Positions 1 to 8,972 are shown, counted from the first letter of the stretch. The stretch: DNA of 64,000 nucleotides from Rhizobium sp. NRK18 (GCF_024385575.1 NZ_JANFMV010000001.1:1889681-1953680), one strand, 5' to 3'. The notes: generated by a model not told the origin, from the sequence alone. Program-made: numbers and translations.

Positions 1-593
1 GGGCGCAGCCGCTTGACGGCGAGGATCAGCAGGATCGTTCCGGCTGAGATGGCAAGCGCGGATGGGTTCAGCGTTCCGAGCGATGCGATCAGCTGCTGGT
101 ATTTGGGAATGATGGGGCCGGCCTCCGGCGCGGCGAGCGTCAGCCCCAAGAGATCCTTGATCTGGCTCGAAAAGATGATGACGCCGATACCGGCGGTAAA
201 GCCGACAGTGACGGGATAGGGGATGAACTTGATGTAGTTGCCGAGCTTCAGCCAGCCGGCGGCCATCATCATCAGGCCGGAGAGCGCTGTCGCCAGCAAC
301 AACCCGTCAACGCCGAACTGGTTGACCGTCGCAGCGACCAGAACGATGAAGGCGCCGGCCGGTCCGCCGACCTGGTGACGGCTGCCACCAAGCGCCGAGA
401 CGAAGAAGCCGCCGACAATGGCGGTAAACAGGCCGCGGTCTGGCGTGACGCCGGAGGCAATGGCGATTGCCATGGAAAGCGGCAGGGCGACGATCGCGAC
501 CGTCAGGCCCGACAGCGCATCCTGCTTGAAGCGCGCCGACGAATATCCTTCCTGTAACACAGTGACGAGTTTTGGAACCAGGCGGTCGGTCAT
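1..593 (-). CDS. SulP-family inorganic anion transporter, 3' end outside the window
   Basis: The first 197 codons of an inner-membrane anion transporter of the SulP (sulfate permease) family, read from ATG at 593 and running off the left edge. The visible part is strongly hydrophobic. It carries the family's early pattern: DALSGLTVAIVALPLSMAIA at about residues 18-37, then a SRHQVGGPAGAF segment near residue 65, which is the substrate-site region of SulP proteins. Later segments include KFIPYPVTVGFTAGIG and SSQIKDLLGL. The C-terminal STAS domain, if present, lies outside the window. The substrate (sulfate, bicarbonate or another anion) cannot be told. The next gene in the same direction is the GST, about 150 bases upstream, and no shared operon is obvious. 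Confidence 0.9.
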   Translation of the reverse strand, partial: MTDRLVPKLVTVLQEGYSSARFKQDALSGLTVAIVALPLSMAIAIASGVTPDRGLFTAIVGGFFVSALGGSRHQVGGPAGAFIVLVAATVNQFGVDGLLLATALSGLMMMAAGWLKLGNYIKFIPYPVTVGFTAGIGVIIFSSQIKDLLGLTLAAPEAGPIIPKYQQLIASLGTLNPSALAISAGTILLILAVKRLR

Positions 594-749
594 GGCTAAA
601 CTTCGGTCCTGAAAGATTGGCCGGGACATAGGCCAATGAAAGATGACCGATGATGCACCAGAGTCTCGTGAATAAGAAGAGGGCTCCAACCGTGAAGGCG
701 GTTCAATCAGAACGGTGGAGGGGCCTCAGATCGCCGCGACAATCGAAAG

Positions 750-1376
750 TCAGGCGTTCTTCTGCATCTCTGCGGCCGCTGCGTTGTCGAGCGCCTCGGC
801 GCGTTGATAGGCCGGCCGCGCGGACAGGCGGGCATGATAATCGCGGAAGGCGGGACGGTCGTCGATAGAGCCGAATTTCAGGCCCCAGTCGATGTGCGAT
901 CCGACATAGACGTCGGCGGCGGTGAAGCGGTCGCCGGTGATGAACGGGTGGGCAGAGACGGCCGCTTCCAGCGTATCCATGACCCTTTCGAAGCTGCCGT
1001 AGCCGACCATGCCGCGCCGCTCGGTGGGAACTTCGACACCGAGTGACCGATTGGTGACGGCGGCTTCCAGCGGGCCGGCGGCGAAGAACAGCCAGCGATA
1101 GTAGGCGGCGCGTTCGTGCGGGCGAGGTATAAGGCCGGCCTCGGGATAGGCATCGGCGAGATAGGCGCAGATCGCCGCGCATTCGGTGACGACGGCATCG
1201 CCGTGCAGGATGGAAGGCACCTTGCCCATCGGATTGACGGCCTTGTAGGCGTCCGTCTTCATCGGCGGGCCGAAGGGGATGATCCGGGCTTCGTAGGGAA
1301 CGCCGGTCTCCTCCAGCATCCAGCGCGCGATGCGGCCGCGTGACATCGGGTTCGTATAGAAGATGATCTGCGCCAT
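750..1376 (-). CDS. Glutathione S-transferase family protein
   Basis: A 208-residue cytosolic GST-fold protein. The N-terminal thioredoxin-like domain (about 1-80) has the strand-turn MAQIIFYTNPMSRGRIARWM, the cis-proline site NPMGKVPSIL and the glutathione gamma-glutamyl contact region VVTECAAICAYLAD. The C-terminal helical domain runs to the end. The catalytic Ser/Cys of bacterial GSTs would be in the TNPMSR turn, where Ser12 is a candidate. GGGAGG sits about 5-6 bases before the ATG at 1376, which fixes the start. It likely conjugates or reduces electrophiles with glutathione; the substrate is unknown. It lies downstream of icd on the same strand, but a strong terminator separates them, so it is probably transcribed separately. 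Confidence 0.9.
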   Translation of the reverse strand: MAQIIFYTNPMSRGRIARWMLEETGVPYEARIIPFGPPMKTDAYKAVNPMGKVPSILHGDAVVTECAAICAYLADAYPEAGLIPRPHERAAYYRWLFFAAGPLEAAVTNRSLGVEVPTERRGMVGYGSFERVMDTLEAAVSAHPFITGDRFTAADVYVGSHIDWGLKFGSIDDRPAFRDYHARLSARPAYQRAEALDNAAAAEMQKNA

Positions 1377-1440
1377 GCCGGCCTCCCGTCCGTTTTCGGG
1401 AGACTTTGCCGTCTTTGTGTGTGGAAGAAAAGACGGTCGT

Positions 1441-1472
1441 TAAAAAAGAAAACCCGGCGCGAGGCCGGGTTT
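1441..1472 (-). terminator. Rho-independent terminator of icd
   Basis: A perfect 9-bp stem (AAACCCGGC at 1450-1458 with GCCGGGTTT at 1464-1472) around a 5-base loop. On the minus strand it is followed by a T-rich run (TTCTTTTTTA). It lies 26 bases past the icd stop codon. Confidence 0.85.
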
Positions 1473-1497
1473 CCGTCAAAGTCGATGGTGAGCCCGA

Positions 1498-2712
1498 TCA
1501 GGCTGCCATGGCCTTCTTCAGGTTCTCGTCGATCTTGTCGAGGAAGGCGGTGGTGGAGAGCCAAGGCTGATCGGGGCCGATCAGCAGCGCCAGGTCCTTG
1601 GTCATGAAGCCGGATTCGACGGTTTCGATGCAGACCTTTTCCAGCGTCTCGGAGAACTTGGCGAGTGCTGCGTTGTCGTCGAGCTTGGCGCGGTGCGCGA
1701 GGCCACGCGTCCAGGCGAAGATCGAGGCGATCGAGTTCGTCGAGGTTTCCTGGCCCTTCTGGTGCTGGCGGTAGTGACGGGTCACGGTGCCGTGGGCGGC
1801 TTCGGCTTCGACCGTCTGGCCGTCCGGCGTCATCAGAACCGAGGTCATCAGGCCGAGCGAGCCGAAGCCCTGGGCGACGATGTCGGACTGGACGTCGCCG
1901 TCGTAGTTCTTGCAGGCCCAGACATAGCCGCCGGACCACTTCAGCGCGGACGCGACCATGTCGTCGATCAGGCGGTGCTCGTACCACAGCTTGGCGGCGT
2001 CGAACTTGTCCTTGAACTCGGCGTCGAAGACTTCCTGGAACAGATCCTTGAAGCGGCCGTCATAGGCCTTGAGGATGGTGTTCTTGGTCGACAGGTAGCA
2101 GGGAACGCCGCGCTGCAGGGCATAGTTGAACGATGCGCGGGCGAAATCCTTGATCGAGTCGTCGAGGTTGTACATGGCCATGGCAACGCCGGAGGAGGGC
2201 GCGTCGAAGACGTCGTGCTCGATCGTCTGGCCGTCGTCGCCGACGAACTTGATCGACAGCTTGCCCTTGCCGGGGAACTTGAAGTCGGTGGCGCGGTACT
2301 GGTCGCCGAAGGCGTGACGGCCGACGATGATCGGCTTGGTCCAGCCCGGAACGAGGCGCGGAACGTTCTTCATGATGATCGGTTCGCGGAAGATGACGCC
2401 GCCGAGAATGTTGCGGATGGTGCCGTTCGGCGACTTCCACATCTTCTTCAGGCCGAATTCCTCGACGCGGGCTTCGTCCGGCGTGATCGTGGCGCACTTG
2501 ACGCCGACGCCGTGCTTCTTGATGGCGTTTGCGGCATCGACGGTGACCTGGTCGTCGGTGGCGTCGCGGTTTTCGACCGAGAGGTCGTAATATTCGATCT
2601 CGAGATCAAGGTAGGGGAGGATCAGCTTGTCCTTGATGAACTGCCAGATGATGCGGGTCATCTCGTCGCCGTCGAGATCGACGACAGGGTTTGCTACCTT
2701 GATCTTTTCCAT
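1498..2712 (-). CDS. icd: NADP-dependent isocitrate dehydrogenase
   Basis: Isocitrate dehydrogenase (404 residues) of the eukaryote-like subfamily II. It oxidises isocitrate to 2-oxoglutarate and makes NADPH in the TCA cycle. Diagnostic segments include [14 protein letters not shown] near the N-terminus, the substrate-loop region [12 protein letters not shown], and the metal/NADP region [18 protein letters not shown] followed by [13 protein letters not shown] start it at 2712: AAGAGG lies about 6 bases before that ATG, and the protein then begins [10 protein letters not shown] as in relatives. An in-frame start 24 bases upstream lacks this support. A -35/-10 pair upstream and a strong terminator downstream suggest a single-gene transcript. 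Confidence 0.97.
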   Translation of the reverse strand: MEKIKVANPVVDLDGDEMTRIIWQFIKDKLILPYLDLEIEYYDLSVENRDATDDQVTVDAANAIKKHGVGVKCATITPDEARVEEFGLKKMWKSPNGTIRNILGGVIFREPIIMKNVPRLVPGWTKPIIVGRHAFGDQYRATDFKFPGKGKLSIKFVGDDGQTIEHDVFDAPSSGVAMAMYNLDDSIKDFARASFNYALQRGVPCYLSTKNTILKAYDGRFKDLFQEVFDAEFKDKFDAAKLWYEHRLIDDMVASALKWSGGYVWACKNYDGDVQSDIVAQGFGSLGLMTSVLMTPDGQTVEAEAAHGTVTRHYRQHQKGQETSTNSIASIFAWTRGLAHRAKLDDNAALAKFSETLEKVCIETVESGFMTKDLALLIGPDQPWLSTTAFLDKIDENLKKAMAA

Positions 2713-3020
2713 GAATGCCTCTTCTTGTTCGCTCAATGGGGCGCAACGCCCGGAAGAATGAAATCCGGTCGCCTATAGCATTGTGACGCGGCAAGGCAAA
2801 GATAAGGAGCGGCGAAAGTGCGAGAAAATCGCGGCCGCTGCCGGCAATTTGTCTTCTTGCTGCCCCGGCCGCGTGCACGGCTGCAACGGCCGGTGATTTT
2901 TTGCCGCCCGCGGCCTTCTGGCCGATAGGGAACGTCGCAAAAAGCTGCTAATCGACGGGCGATCGCGCCGCGTTGCCGGATATGTCGTCCGGTGCCGCCT
3001 TTTTCAGGAAGGTCAGACTG
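2713..3020. other. Intergenic region between icd and the secreted-protein gene
   Basis: About 308 bases between two divergent genes. It holds the likely icd promoter (2773-2800) and a good Shine-Dalgarno sequence, AGGAAGG, at 3006-3012 for the plus-strand gene. I see no gene or repeat in the rest. Confidence 0.6.
2773..2800 (-). promoter_or_regulatory. Candidate sigma-70 promoter of icd
   Basis: On the minus strand, TTTGCC (2795-2800) and CTATAG (2773-2778) are separated by 16 bases. This is close to the rhizobial housekeeping pattern CTTGAC-N17-CTATAT. It is about 60 bases upstream of the icd start. Confidence 0.45.
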
Positions 3021-3671
3021 ATGAAAACCGGATCCCTCTGTGCTCTTTTTGTTGTTTCCCTGCTGTCTTCGACCGTGGCCGCGCAGGCCGGCGTCGATCC
3101 GCTCGTGCCGGTCAAGGAAGTCATGCAGGCGGTCGTCACCAATGCCGGGCCGGACGGCGCCTCGGGCGAAGACAGCGACACGGGGACGGACAACCAGTCG
3201 ACGGGCGACCAGTCGGCACAGGGCGCCAGTGGCGACGCGCAGGCGACCGACGGCGGCGACGAGGATTCCGACATTCCCTATATCGACTATCTTTCCGACG
3301 AATGGCTCGACCGCGATTTCAGCGCCGAGATCGCCAAGCTCTACCGCGAGGGCTCGCAGCGGGCTGCGGAAAAGGACGAACCTTTCATCGACTACGAGCC
3401 GGTCATCGGTGCGCAGGATTTCTGCCCGCTGAAGGATGTGGACGTGAAACTCGCCGGTGAAAAGGACGGCGTCTACGATGTGGTCGCCAGCTTCAAGGCC
3501 GAGAGCTGCTTCGGCGACGACAACGATTCCGAAGCGGTGACGCAGACGCATTTCCGGGTGATCGAGGAGAACGGCAAGCCGGTGATCGACGACATCGTCG
3601 TCAAGCGGGGTGATGAAGAGCAGGACTCGTTCAAGAAGATCATGCAGGATTATCTCGCCCAGAAGCAGTAA
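3021..3671 (+). CDS. Secreted acidic protein of unknown function
   Basis: A 216-residue protein with a clear Sec signal peptide (MKTGSLCALFVVSLLSSTVA, cleavage likely after AQA). A low-complexity acidic stretch rich in Asp, Gly, Ser and Gln follows (about 40-80), then a folded domain with two cysteines that could pair in the periplasm. The C-terminal half (FRVIEENGKPVIDDIVVK) faintly recalls DUF3828 proteins, but I cannot confirm that by reading. I chose ATG 3021 because AGGAAGG lies 8 bases upstream and the signal peptide then starts at residue 1. No catalytic motif is visible. It converges with the MBL hydrolase gene, whose stop codon lies only 16 bases away. Confidence 0.75.
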   Translation: MKTGSLCALFVVSLLSSTVAAQAGVDPLVPVKEVMQAVVTNAGPDGASGEDSDTGTDNQSTGDQSAQGASGDAQATDGGDEDSDIPYIDYLSDEWLDRDFSAEIAKLYREGSQRAAEKDEPFIDYEPVIGAQDFCPLKDVDVKLAGEKDGVYDVVASFKAESCFGDDNDSEAVTQTHFRVIEENGKPVIDDIVVKRGDEEQDSFKKIMQDYLAQKQ

Positions 3672-3688
3672 GTCACCGGATGGTGACT
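3671..3688. terminator. Weak hairpin between convergent genes
   Basis: AGTCACC (3671-3677) pairs with GGTGACT (3682-3688) over a 4-base loop. It spans the end of both convergent genes. No T-run follows on either strand, so termination here is uncertain. Confidence 0.3.
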
Positions 3689-4406
3689 AGCGGCTCAGCC
3701 TTTCGAGGGTTTGAATGTGGCGTGCGATTTGCTGGCGCCCGAGCATCGCGCCGTGGCCGATATGAAAATGTTGACCGCCTACATCGAGCAGCGATTGCAG
3801 TTGCATGGCGACAAGGGCTGGATCGTCCTCGAAGGGCGGCCGCTTTGGCGTCTTGAGGCGAATGATGCCGCCAAGCAAGATGCCGGAGGAGATCAGGTCG
3901 CTGACGAGCATGTTACGGTCATCCAGTTCGACCGAGAGCGACCCGCCGGTATGGCCGGGCGTATGGCGCACGCTGCCGGCAATGCCGAAGGGGAGTAGGG
4001 AAAACACTTCCGCACCGGCAAGTTCGATATCGGCCTCGAAACCGTCATACGCGGCACTGGCGAGGCCGGAGGCCTTGAACAGGCGGCCGAACGGTCCGGT
4101 CGGACAATAGTGCACCGGTCTTTCCTGAGCATAGAAGCAACGGTCTTCGCGGTGCGCAAGGATCGGGGCGCCGGTCAGTTCGCGCAGGCGTGCCGCGCCG
4201 CCGGCATGATCGACATGCGCATGGGTGACGACGATCAGCCTGACATCGGTCGGCCGCAGGCCCTCTCGCTTCAGGGCTGTCAGGAAGCGGGGCGCCGAGC
4301 CGGGGAGGCCGGTATCGACGATGATCGCTCCGCCGTCCGAGATGACGAGATAGGCGTTGATCATATAGAAAGGTGCGATGGGAATTCGGACGATCTTGTG
4401 CTGCAC
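3687..4406 (-). CDS. MBL-fold metallo-hydrolase
   Basis: A 239-residue metallo-beta-lactamase-fold hydrolase. The metal-binding signature THAHVDHAGG (HxHxDH) is near residues 60-70. A further histidine occurs in RHTPGHTGGSL, an aspartate in LVSDLI and a last histidine in HIGHGAML, so a complete dinuclear metal site is likely. It looks like the broad glyoxalase II / quorum-quenching-like subgroup; the substrate is unknown. It starts with GTG at 4406, with AGGGA 7 bases upstream. The divergent neighbour, 101 bases away, encodes an HxlR-type regulator, which suggests that regulator controls this gene. Confidence 0.85.
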   Translation of the reverse strand: MQHKIVRIPIAPFYMINAYLVISDGGAIIVDTGLPGSAPRFLTALKREGLRPTDVRLIVVTHAHVDHAGGAARLRELTGAPILAHREDRCFYAQERPVHYCPTGPFGRLFKASGLASAAYDGFEADIELAGAEVFSLLPFGIAGSVRHTPGHTGGSLSVELDDRNMLVSDLISSGILLGGIIRLKTPKRPPFEDDPALVAMQLQSLLDVGGQHFHIGHGAMLGRQQIARHIQTLERLSR

Positions 4407-4471
4407 TAGTGGATCCCTTCTGCCTGGCTGCCGGCAGCACAGATAAATGCTCGTTTAATCATTGAAAAGAA

Positions 4472-4486
4472 TGCACTTTTTTGTGC
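4472..4486. promoter_or_regulatory. Candidate operator between the MBL gene and the HxlR gene
   Basis: GCAC (4473-4476) and GTGC (4483-4486) form an inverted repeat around six T residues, with a further GCGAAACGC immediately after. It lies about 20 bases before the HxlR start codon. Autoregulation is inferred from position only. Confidence 0.3.
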
Positions 4487-4507
4487 GAAACGCACCCGGA
4501 GGTAACG

Positions 4508-4840
4508 ATGGACATCAGCGAGTGGCACAAGCTCGATCCCCTCAACTGTCCTGCGGTCCGCGCGTTGGAGACGATCAGCGGCAAATGGAAGCCGGCAATC
4601 CTCTTCGCGCTCGGCGGCGGGGTCCGGCGTTTCGGTGAGCTGCAGAAGGCGATCCCAACCATCAGCCACAAGACATTGACGCAGCAATTGCGCGAATTGG
4701 AGGATGCCGGCGTCGTTGACCGCCGGGTCTATGCGGTCGTGCCGCCGAAGACCGAATATTCGCTGACGGCATCCGGAGAGGCGCTGGGGCCGATCTTCCT
4801 TAAGCTTTACGCGTGGGGCGAAGAGCACGCGGCGCATTGA
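4508..4840 (+). CDS. HxlR-family winged-helix transcriptional regulator
   Basis: A 110-residue DNA-binding protein. Family hallmarks are CPAVRALETISGKWKPAILF at about residues 15-34, then FGELQKAIPTISHKTLTQQL (recognition helix) and the wing RRVYAVVPPKTEYSLTASG. The Cys at the start of the first helix is the position used for redox or electrophile sensing in several HxlR members, so sensing of such a signal is possible but not shown. GGAGGT lies 4-5 bases before ATG 4508, which I prefer over an in-frame start at 4481 without a ribosome site. It is divergent from the MBL hydrolase gene, its probable target. Confidence 0.88.
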   Translation: MDISEWHKLDPLNCPAVRALETISGKWKPAILFALGGGVRRFGELQKAIPTISHKTLTQQLRELEDAGVVDRRVYAVVPPKTEYSLTASGEALGPIFLKLYAWGEEHAAH

Positions 4841-4942
4841 GGGGTTTCACCCGGAACCTCGGCCCGGCTTCGCGGAACCTTTGATTTCCCCGCCGTTCTG
4901 TGCCAGTGAGACGCCGAATTTTGCAAAGACCGAAGGCATCCG

Positions 4943-5758
4943 ATGGCAGGCACCAACAGCGAACGCGAACTTCTGGCCGAAGGCCCGGCGATCATTCTCG
5001 TCGAGCCGCAGCTTGGCGAAAACATCGGCATGGTGGCGCGTGCCATGGCGAATTTCGGACTGGCGGAGCTGCGTCTGGTCAATCCGCGCGACGGCTGGCC
5101 GTCGGAAAAGGCGCGATCGGCAGCGTCGAAGGCCGATCACGTCATCGACGCCACCAGGGTTTTCGACACGCTGGAGGAGGCGATCGCCGATCTCAATTTC
5201 GTCTATGCGACGACGGCGCGCCAGCGCGACGGGTTCAAGCCGGTGCGGTCGCCGGTGATCGCCGCGACAACGCTGCGGGGCCGCTTTAAGGCCGGCGAGC
5301 GCACCGGCATCCTGTTCGGACGCGAGCGCTGGGGACTGACGAACGAGGAGGTGGCGCTCGCCGACGAAATCGTCACCTTTCCGGTCAATCCCGCCTTCGC
5401 CTCGCTCAATATCGCCCAGGCGGTGCTGCTGATGTCCTATGAATGGATGAAGTCCGGCATGGAGGATCTGGGCGAGACGCCGTTTGCCGCCGTCGAGCAG
5501 CGGCCGGCGACGAAGGAGGAGCTGTTCGGCCTGTTCGGGCAGGTGGAAGAGGCGCTCGATGCCCGCGGCTATTTCCGCCCGGAGGGCAAAAAGCCGCGAA
5601 TGATCGAGAATTTGCGGGCGGTGCTGTCGCGTCGCGCCTTTACCGGGCAGGAGATCAGCGTGCTGCGCGGCGTGTTCGCCACCTTCGACCGCTACAGCCG
5701 CAAAAACCCGCGGGGAAAAGGCGCGCCCGAAGCCGTCGATGACGACAGCGAGGGCTGA
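4943..5758 (+). CDS. trmJ: TrmJ-like RNA 2'-O-methyltransferase (SPOUT/TrmH family)
   Basis: A 271-residue SPOUT-class methyltransferase expected to methylate the 2'-O of the wobble-loop nucleotide 32 in tRNA. The N-terminal domain begins IILVEPQLGENIGMVARAM, which carries the Asn-x-Gly-x-x-x-Arg signature. The knot region has FGRERWGLTNEE at about residues 124-135 and SLNIAQAVLLMSYEW at about residues 155-169. The C-terminal about 90 residues form the basic extension typical of TrmJ. ATG 4943 has an AAGG element upstream. The exact target nucleotide is inferred from the family. Confidence 0.85.
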   Translation: MAGTNSERELLAEGPAIILVEPQLGENIGMVARAMANFGLAELRLVNPRDGWPSEKARSAASKADHVIDATRVFDTLEEAIADLNFVYATTARQRDGFKPVRSPVIAATTLRGRFKAGERTGILFGRERWGLTNEEVALADEIVTFPVNPAFASLNIAQAVLLMSYEWMKSGMEDLGETPFAAVEQRPATKEELFGLFGQVEEALDARGYFRPEGKKPRMIENLRAVLSRRAFTGQEISVLRGVFATFDRYSRKNPRGKGAPEAVDDDSEG

Positions 5759-5819
5759 GCGGCCTTGACGGACCTTTGCCGGGTCTGTTCCATCCCAAGG
5801 TGAAACGGAGTCGCCACCG

Positions 5820-7799
5820 ATGCTCGAACGCCTGCGTTTGAGGAACATGCTTCTTGCCGGAGATCCGACCCTCATGCGGCTTCGCCTCGGCAGTCGCGTG
5901 GTCGTCAGTGTCTGCCTGTCGCTCGGGCTGATCTACCTGTTTTCAAGCCATGTGCACGCCTTGCCGGTGGCCGCCTACGGTCTCGGCATCATTCTGTCCG
6001 TCCAGGGCGTGCTGATGGTCCGTGAAACGACGGGTCCGGCGCAGTTCGTCACCCGCGCGACCGGCGTTGTCGCGGCCGGACTTTCGGTCACGCTTGCGAC
6101 CCTGCTGGAAGAGTACCGGCTGGTATCGGATCTTGCATTTCTCGCCGTCATCTTCGTCGCCTGCGTCGGACGCGCTTTCGGTCCGCGCTGGAATGCCGTC
6201 GGCATGTATGCCTTCATGGCCTACTTCATGGCCGCCTATTTTCATCCGGCCCTTGCAGACGTGCCGTGGGCGACCGTCGGCATCGCGATATCGGCGGCCG
6301 TCGCGCAGACGGTGCGTTTCGTCGTCATTCGTGAAAACCCGATTGCCAGCATGCGCGGGGCGGTGAGGGCGACACTGCATCGCTGCGAGGAAATCCTCGT
6401 CACGCTGGAAGAGGCCTCGGAGCGGGGCGGAGTGCTTGCCAGGGCGGACAGCGACGCGCTTCGTGTGCAGGCGCAGCGGCTGAAGGGCACGGTGTTGTCC
6501 GCCATCGGCGCGCTCGGCCCGGATGAGGGCGGACAGAACGAGGCGGTTGTCGATCTTCGCGTCGGGCTGATCGAACTGCAGCTGGCGGCGGAAAGCGCGA
6601 TCGTTGCCGCGCAGAAGGCGCTGCCGCCCCGCAGCATTCTGCGGGCCGCCCTCAACCGGGATGGTCAGGGCAACAAGGGTGGCGACAGCGAAGCGTCCGG
6701 TACCGAGGCTGATCAGAGCGCTGCGACCATCGCCTGGCTGGCGGATGCGCGATCGAATGTCTTGCAGCAGGCGGCGAAAATCACCGCTCTCGCATCGGCG
6801 TCTCCAGTCTCCGGCAGTTCAGGACCGGTGCGGCTGAGCTTCAAGCATCCGGCGGTCAGGACGGCCATCCAGATCACGCTTGCGGCGGCGATCGCCATGG
6901 CGGCTGGACTGGCGCTTTCGCGCGAACGCTGGTTCTGGGCGGTTCTCAGCGCCTTCCTCGTGTTCATCAACACCCAGTCACGTGGCGACACGGCGATGAA
7001 GGCGGTGCAACGCGCGGTCGGGACGCCGGTCGGCATCGTTGCCGGTCTTGTCCTCGCCGTTGCCTTCGGCGCGCACCCGCTGATCCTCGCCTTCCTGGCG
7101 CTCGCCAGCATCTTCCTCGCCTTCTACAACCTGCCGGTTTCCTACGGCCGGATGACCTTCTTCATCTCGATCGTCATCGCGCTTGCCTATGCGCTGATGG
7201 GCGTTCTGACGCTCGACCTGATGTGGCTTCGCGTCGAGGAAACACTGATCGGCTCGGTCGCGGGCATTCTGGTGTCGGCGACAGTCTTTCCGACGCGCAC
7301 GCGGGCGACCCTCAACAAGGCAGAAGCGGACTGGTATGCGGCATTGAAGTCCTTGCTGGAGGCGACGCGGTCTGAGGAGCGCGGTGCCGAGTTGATCGAC
7401 CTGTCGCACCGGCTGGACAAGGCCTATGGCAAACTTGTGACGGCGGCGCGGCCGCTCGGCGCGCCATGGCAGCTGGTGGTCCGCCCAGGCCATGTCCGTC
7501 AGACACTGGCCCTGCACCGCGCGGCGACCTATTGGGCGAGGTTGTTCGCGCGCAATGTTTCCGTTGGAAATGCCAAGAGGACGGAGCCGCTTCTCGCGCT
7601 GATCGGCGATCTGCTGTCGGAGATCGACGCGCTGGCGGAGCGAAAGGCGGATTGTTTCTATCTTGAGCGGCTGCGCACCAGCGCACGCCTTGATACTGCC
7701 AATTTCGAGAGGCGAAAGATAAGCGACAGTCTCGGCATGCTGGAAGCGACACTGACGCGCTTCTATCCCGATGCCGATGCTCCTTCCATGGCGGGGTGA
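5820..7799 (+). CDS. FUSC-family inner-membrane transporter
   Basis: A 659-residue membrane protein of the FUSC (fusaric-acid-resistance / aromatic acid exporter) superfamily. Two blocks of hydrophobic helices (about residues 25-165 and 350-490) flank a soluble central region with coiled-coil character (about 175-340). A cytosolic C-terminal tail of roughly 150 residues follows. The second block has the family's RERWFWAVLSAFLVFINTQSRG pattern. It probably exports small organic or aromatic compounds; the substrate is unknown. GGAG lies about 9 bases before ATG 5820. The murI start is 3-9 bases past its stop codon, so the two are probably co-transcribed and translationally coupled. Confidence 0.85.
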   Translation: MLERLRLRNMLLAGDPTLMRLRLGSRVVVSVCLSLGLIYLFSSHVHALPVAAYGLGIILSVQGVLMVRETTGPAQFVTRATGVVAAGLSVTLATLLEEYRLVSDLAFLAVIFVACVGRAFGPRWNAVGMYAFMAYFMAAYFHPALADVPWATVGIAISAAVAQTVRFVVIRENPIASMRGAVRATLHRCEEILVTLEEASERGGVLARADSDALRVQAQRLKGTVLSAIGALGPDEGGQNEAVVDLRVGLIELQLAAESAIVAAQKALPPRSILRAALNRDGQGNKGGDSEASGTEADQSAATIAWLADARSNVLQQAAKITALASASPVSGSSGPVRLSFKHPAVRTAIQITLAAAIAMAAGLALSRERWFWAVLSAFLVFINTQSRGDTAMKAVQRAVGTPVGIVAGLVLAVAFGAHPLILAFLALASIFLAFYNLPVSYGRMTFFISIVIALAYALMGVLTLDLMWLRVEETLIGSVAGILVSATVFPTRTRATLNKAEADWYAALKSLLEATRSEERGAELIDLSHRLDKAYGKLVTAARPLGAPWQLVVRPGHVRQTLALHRAATYWARLFARNVSVGNAKRTEPLLALIGDLLSEIDALAERKADCFYLERLRTSARLDTANFERRKISDSLGMLEATLTRFYPDADAPSMAG

Positions 7800-7802
7800 C
7801 GG

Positions 7803-8627
7803 GTGGCAATGGCATTGAATGCGCAGGGTGATGGCGGCGACCGACCGGTTCTGGTGTTCGATTCGGGAATTGGCGGGCTGACGGTCCTGCGCGAGGCGCG
7901 AGTTCTGATCCCGGAGCGCCGGTTCGTCTATGTCGCCGACGACGCCGGTTTTCCCTACGGAAACTGGGAAGAGGCGGCGCTGACGGAGCGCATTCTCACC
8001 CTGTTTGCCGAGCTGATCGCCACCTATGATCCGGTGGCTTGCGTGATTGCCTGCAACACCGCCTTCACGCTGGCGGGCGCGGCGCTCCGGGCGGCATTTC
8101 CTGACATGACATTCGTGGGGACCGTGCCGGCCATCAAGCCGGCGGCTGAGCGGACCCGTTCGGGCCTCGTCTCCGTGTTGGCGACGCCGGGCACCGTGAA
8201 GCGCGCCTATACCCGCGACCTCATCCAGTCCTTTGCCAGCCAGTGCCATGTCCGCCTCGTCGGCTCGGTCAATCTGGCAGCGATGGCAGAGGCCTATATT
8301 CGCCGCGAACCCGTCGACACTGACGCCGTGCTCTCCGAGATCAGCCAGTGCTTTCTCGAAAAGGATGGCCGCAAGACCGATATCGTCGTGCTTGCCTGTA
8401 CTCACTACCCGTTCATGGCGAATGTCTTTCGCAAACTGGCGCCCTGGCCGGTGGACTGGCTCGACCCGGCCGAGGCGATTGCGCGGCAGGTGCGCCGTGT
8501 GGTGCCAGAAACGGCTGGCGGCGGAGCAGGGGAAGCGCAGGACACCGCGTTCTTCACGTCCGGCAGTCCGGACTTTTCGACGGTTCGGCTGATGCAGGGT
8601 TTTGGTCTCAAGGTAGCGGCACGGTGA
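7803..8627 (+). CDS. murI: Glutamate racemase
   Basis: A 274-residue racemase making D-glutamate for peptidoglycan. It has all three family signatures: [17 protein letters not shown] near the N-terminus with the catalytic-site Asp and Ser, ACNTAF with the first catalytic Cys (about residue 84), and LACTHYPF with the second catalytic Cys (about residue 199). The start is either GTG 7803 or ATG 7809, since both lie just after the FUSC stop and read M(A)MALNAQ. Close linkage to an exporter gene is not required for its function, and the pairing may only be positional. Confidence 0.95.
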   Translation: MAMALNAQGDGGDRPVLVFDSGIGGLTVLREARVLIPERRFVYVADDAGFPYGNWEEAALTERILTLFAELIATYDPVACVIACNTAFTLAGAALRAAFPDMTFVGTVPAIKPAAERTRSGLVSVLATPGTVKRAYTRDLIQSFASQCHVRLVGSVNLAAMAEAYIRREPVDTDAVLSEISQCFLEKDGRKTDIVVLACTHYPFMANVFRKLAPWPVDWLDPAEAIARQVRRVVPETAGGGAGEAQDTAFFTSGSPDFSTVRLMQGFGLKVAAR

Positions 8628-8733
8628 GGGCCGGGTCGCCTGCCGGCGCATGATGCTCGCCAGTCACCCGCAATAAGGTCTGTGGCAGAAAAACCACAGG
8701 TTGCGCCTATGCGCGTGATGCGGGAAATGGCGG

Positions 8734-8762
8734 CTTGTGCAAAGCCGGTCCTCATGTATCTT
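8734..8762 (+). promoter_or_regulatory. Candidate sigma-70 promoter
   Basis: CTTGTG (8734-8739) and TATCTT (8757-8762) are separated by exactly 17 bases. This is close to the alphaproteobacterial CTTGAC-N17-CTATAT pattern. The predicted start of transcription is near 8769, about 30 bases before the small frame at 8800. Confidence 0.45.
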
Positions 8763-8799
8763 GCCATCATCCAACACCAACCTCAGAAGGGGGCGTAAG

Positions 8800-8907
8800 A
8801 TGTTTAATGCTTTTTCTACGACACGCCTCGGTGTTGGCGCCTCTCGACGTGGCTGCTTCCCTGCCGGAATCGTCGTGGGCATTGCGGGTTATCTCACCCG
8901 CATGTGA
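8800..8907 (+). CDS. Possible 35-residue small protein
   Basis: A short frame starting MFNAFSTTRLGV and ending GIAGYLTRM, basic with a modestly hydrophobic centre. Support comes from a strong AGAAGGGGGCG ribosome site ending about 6 bases before the ATG and from a promoter-like pair at the right distance upstream. I recognise no family. It could instead be a regulatory leader peptide for the DUF1127 gene 150 bases downstream, or chance coding inside a small RNA. Confidence 0.35.
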   Translation: MFNAFSTTRLGVGASRRGCFPAGIVVGIAGYLTRM

Positions 8908-8954
8908 TCGCCTCACGGGGCACCTTCCTAAAACCTGAATGACGTTTCGCCACA

Positions 8955-8972
8955 GGGGACAATTGTGTCCTC
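8955..8972 (+). terminator. Short hairpin after the small frame
   Basis: GGGGACA and TGTCCTC pair (one G-T pair) around a 4-base loop, followed by ATTTCC. The T-run is poor, so this could be an attenuator or a weak terminator. Confidence 0.25.
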
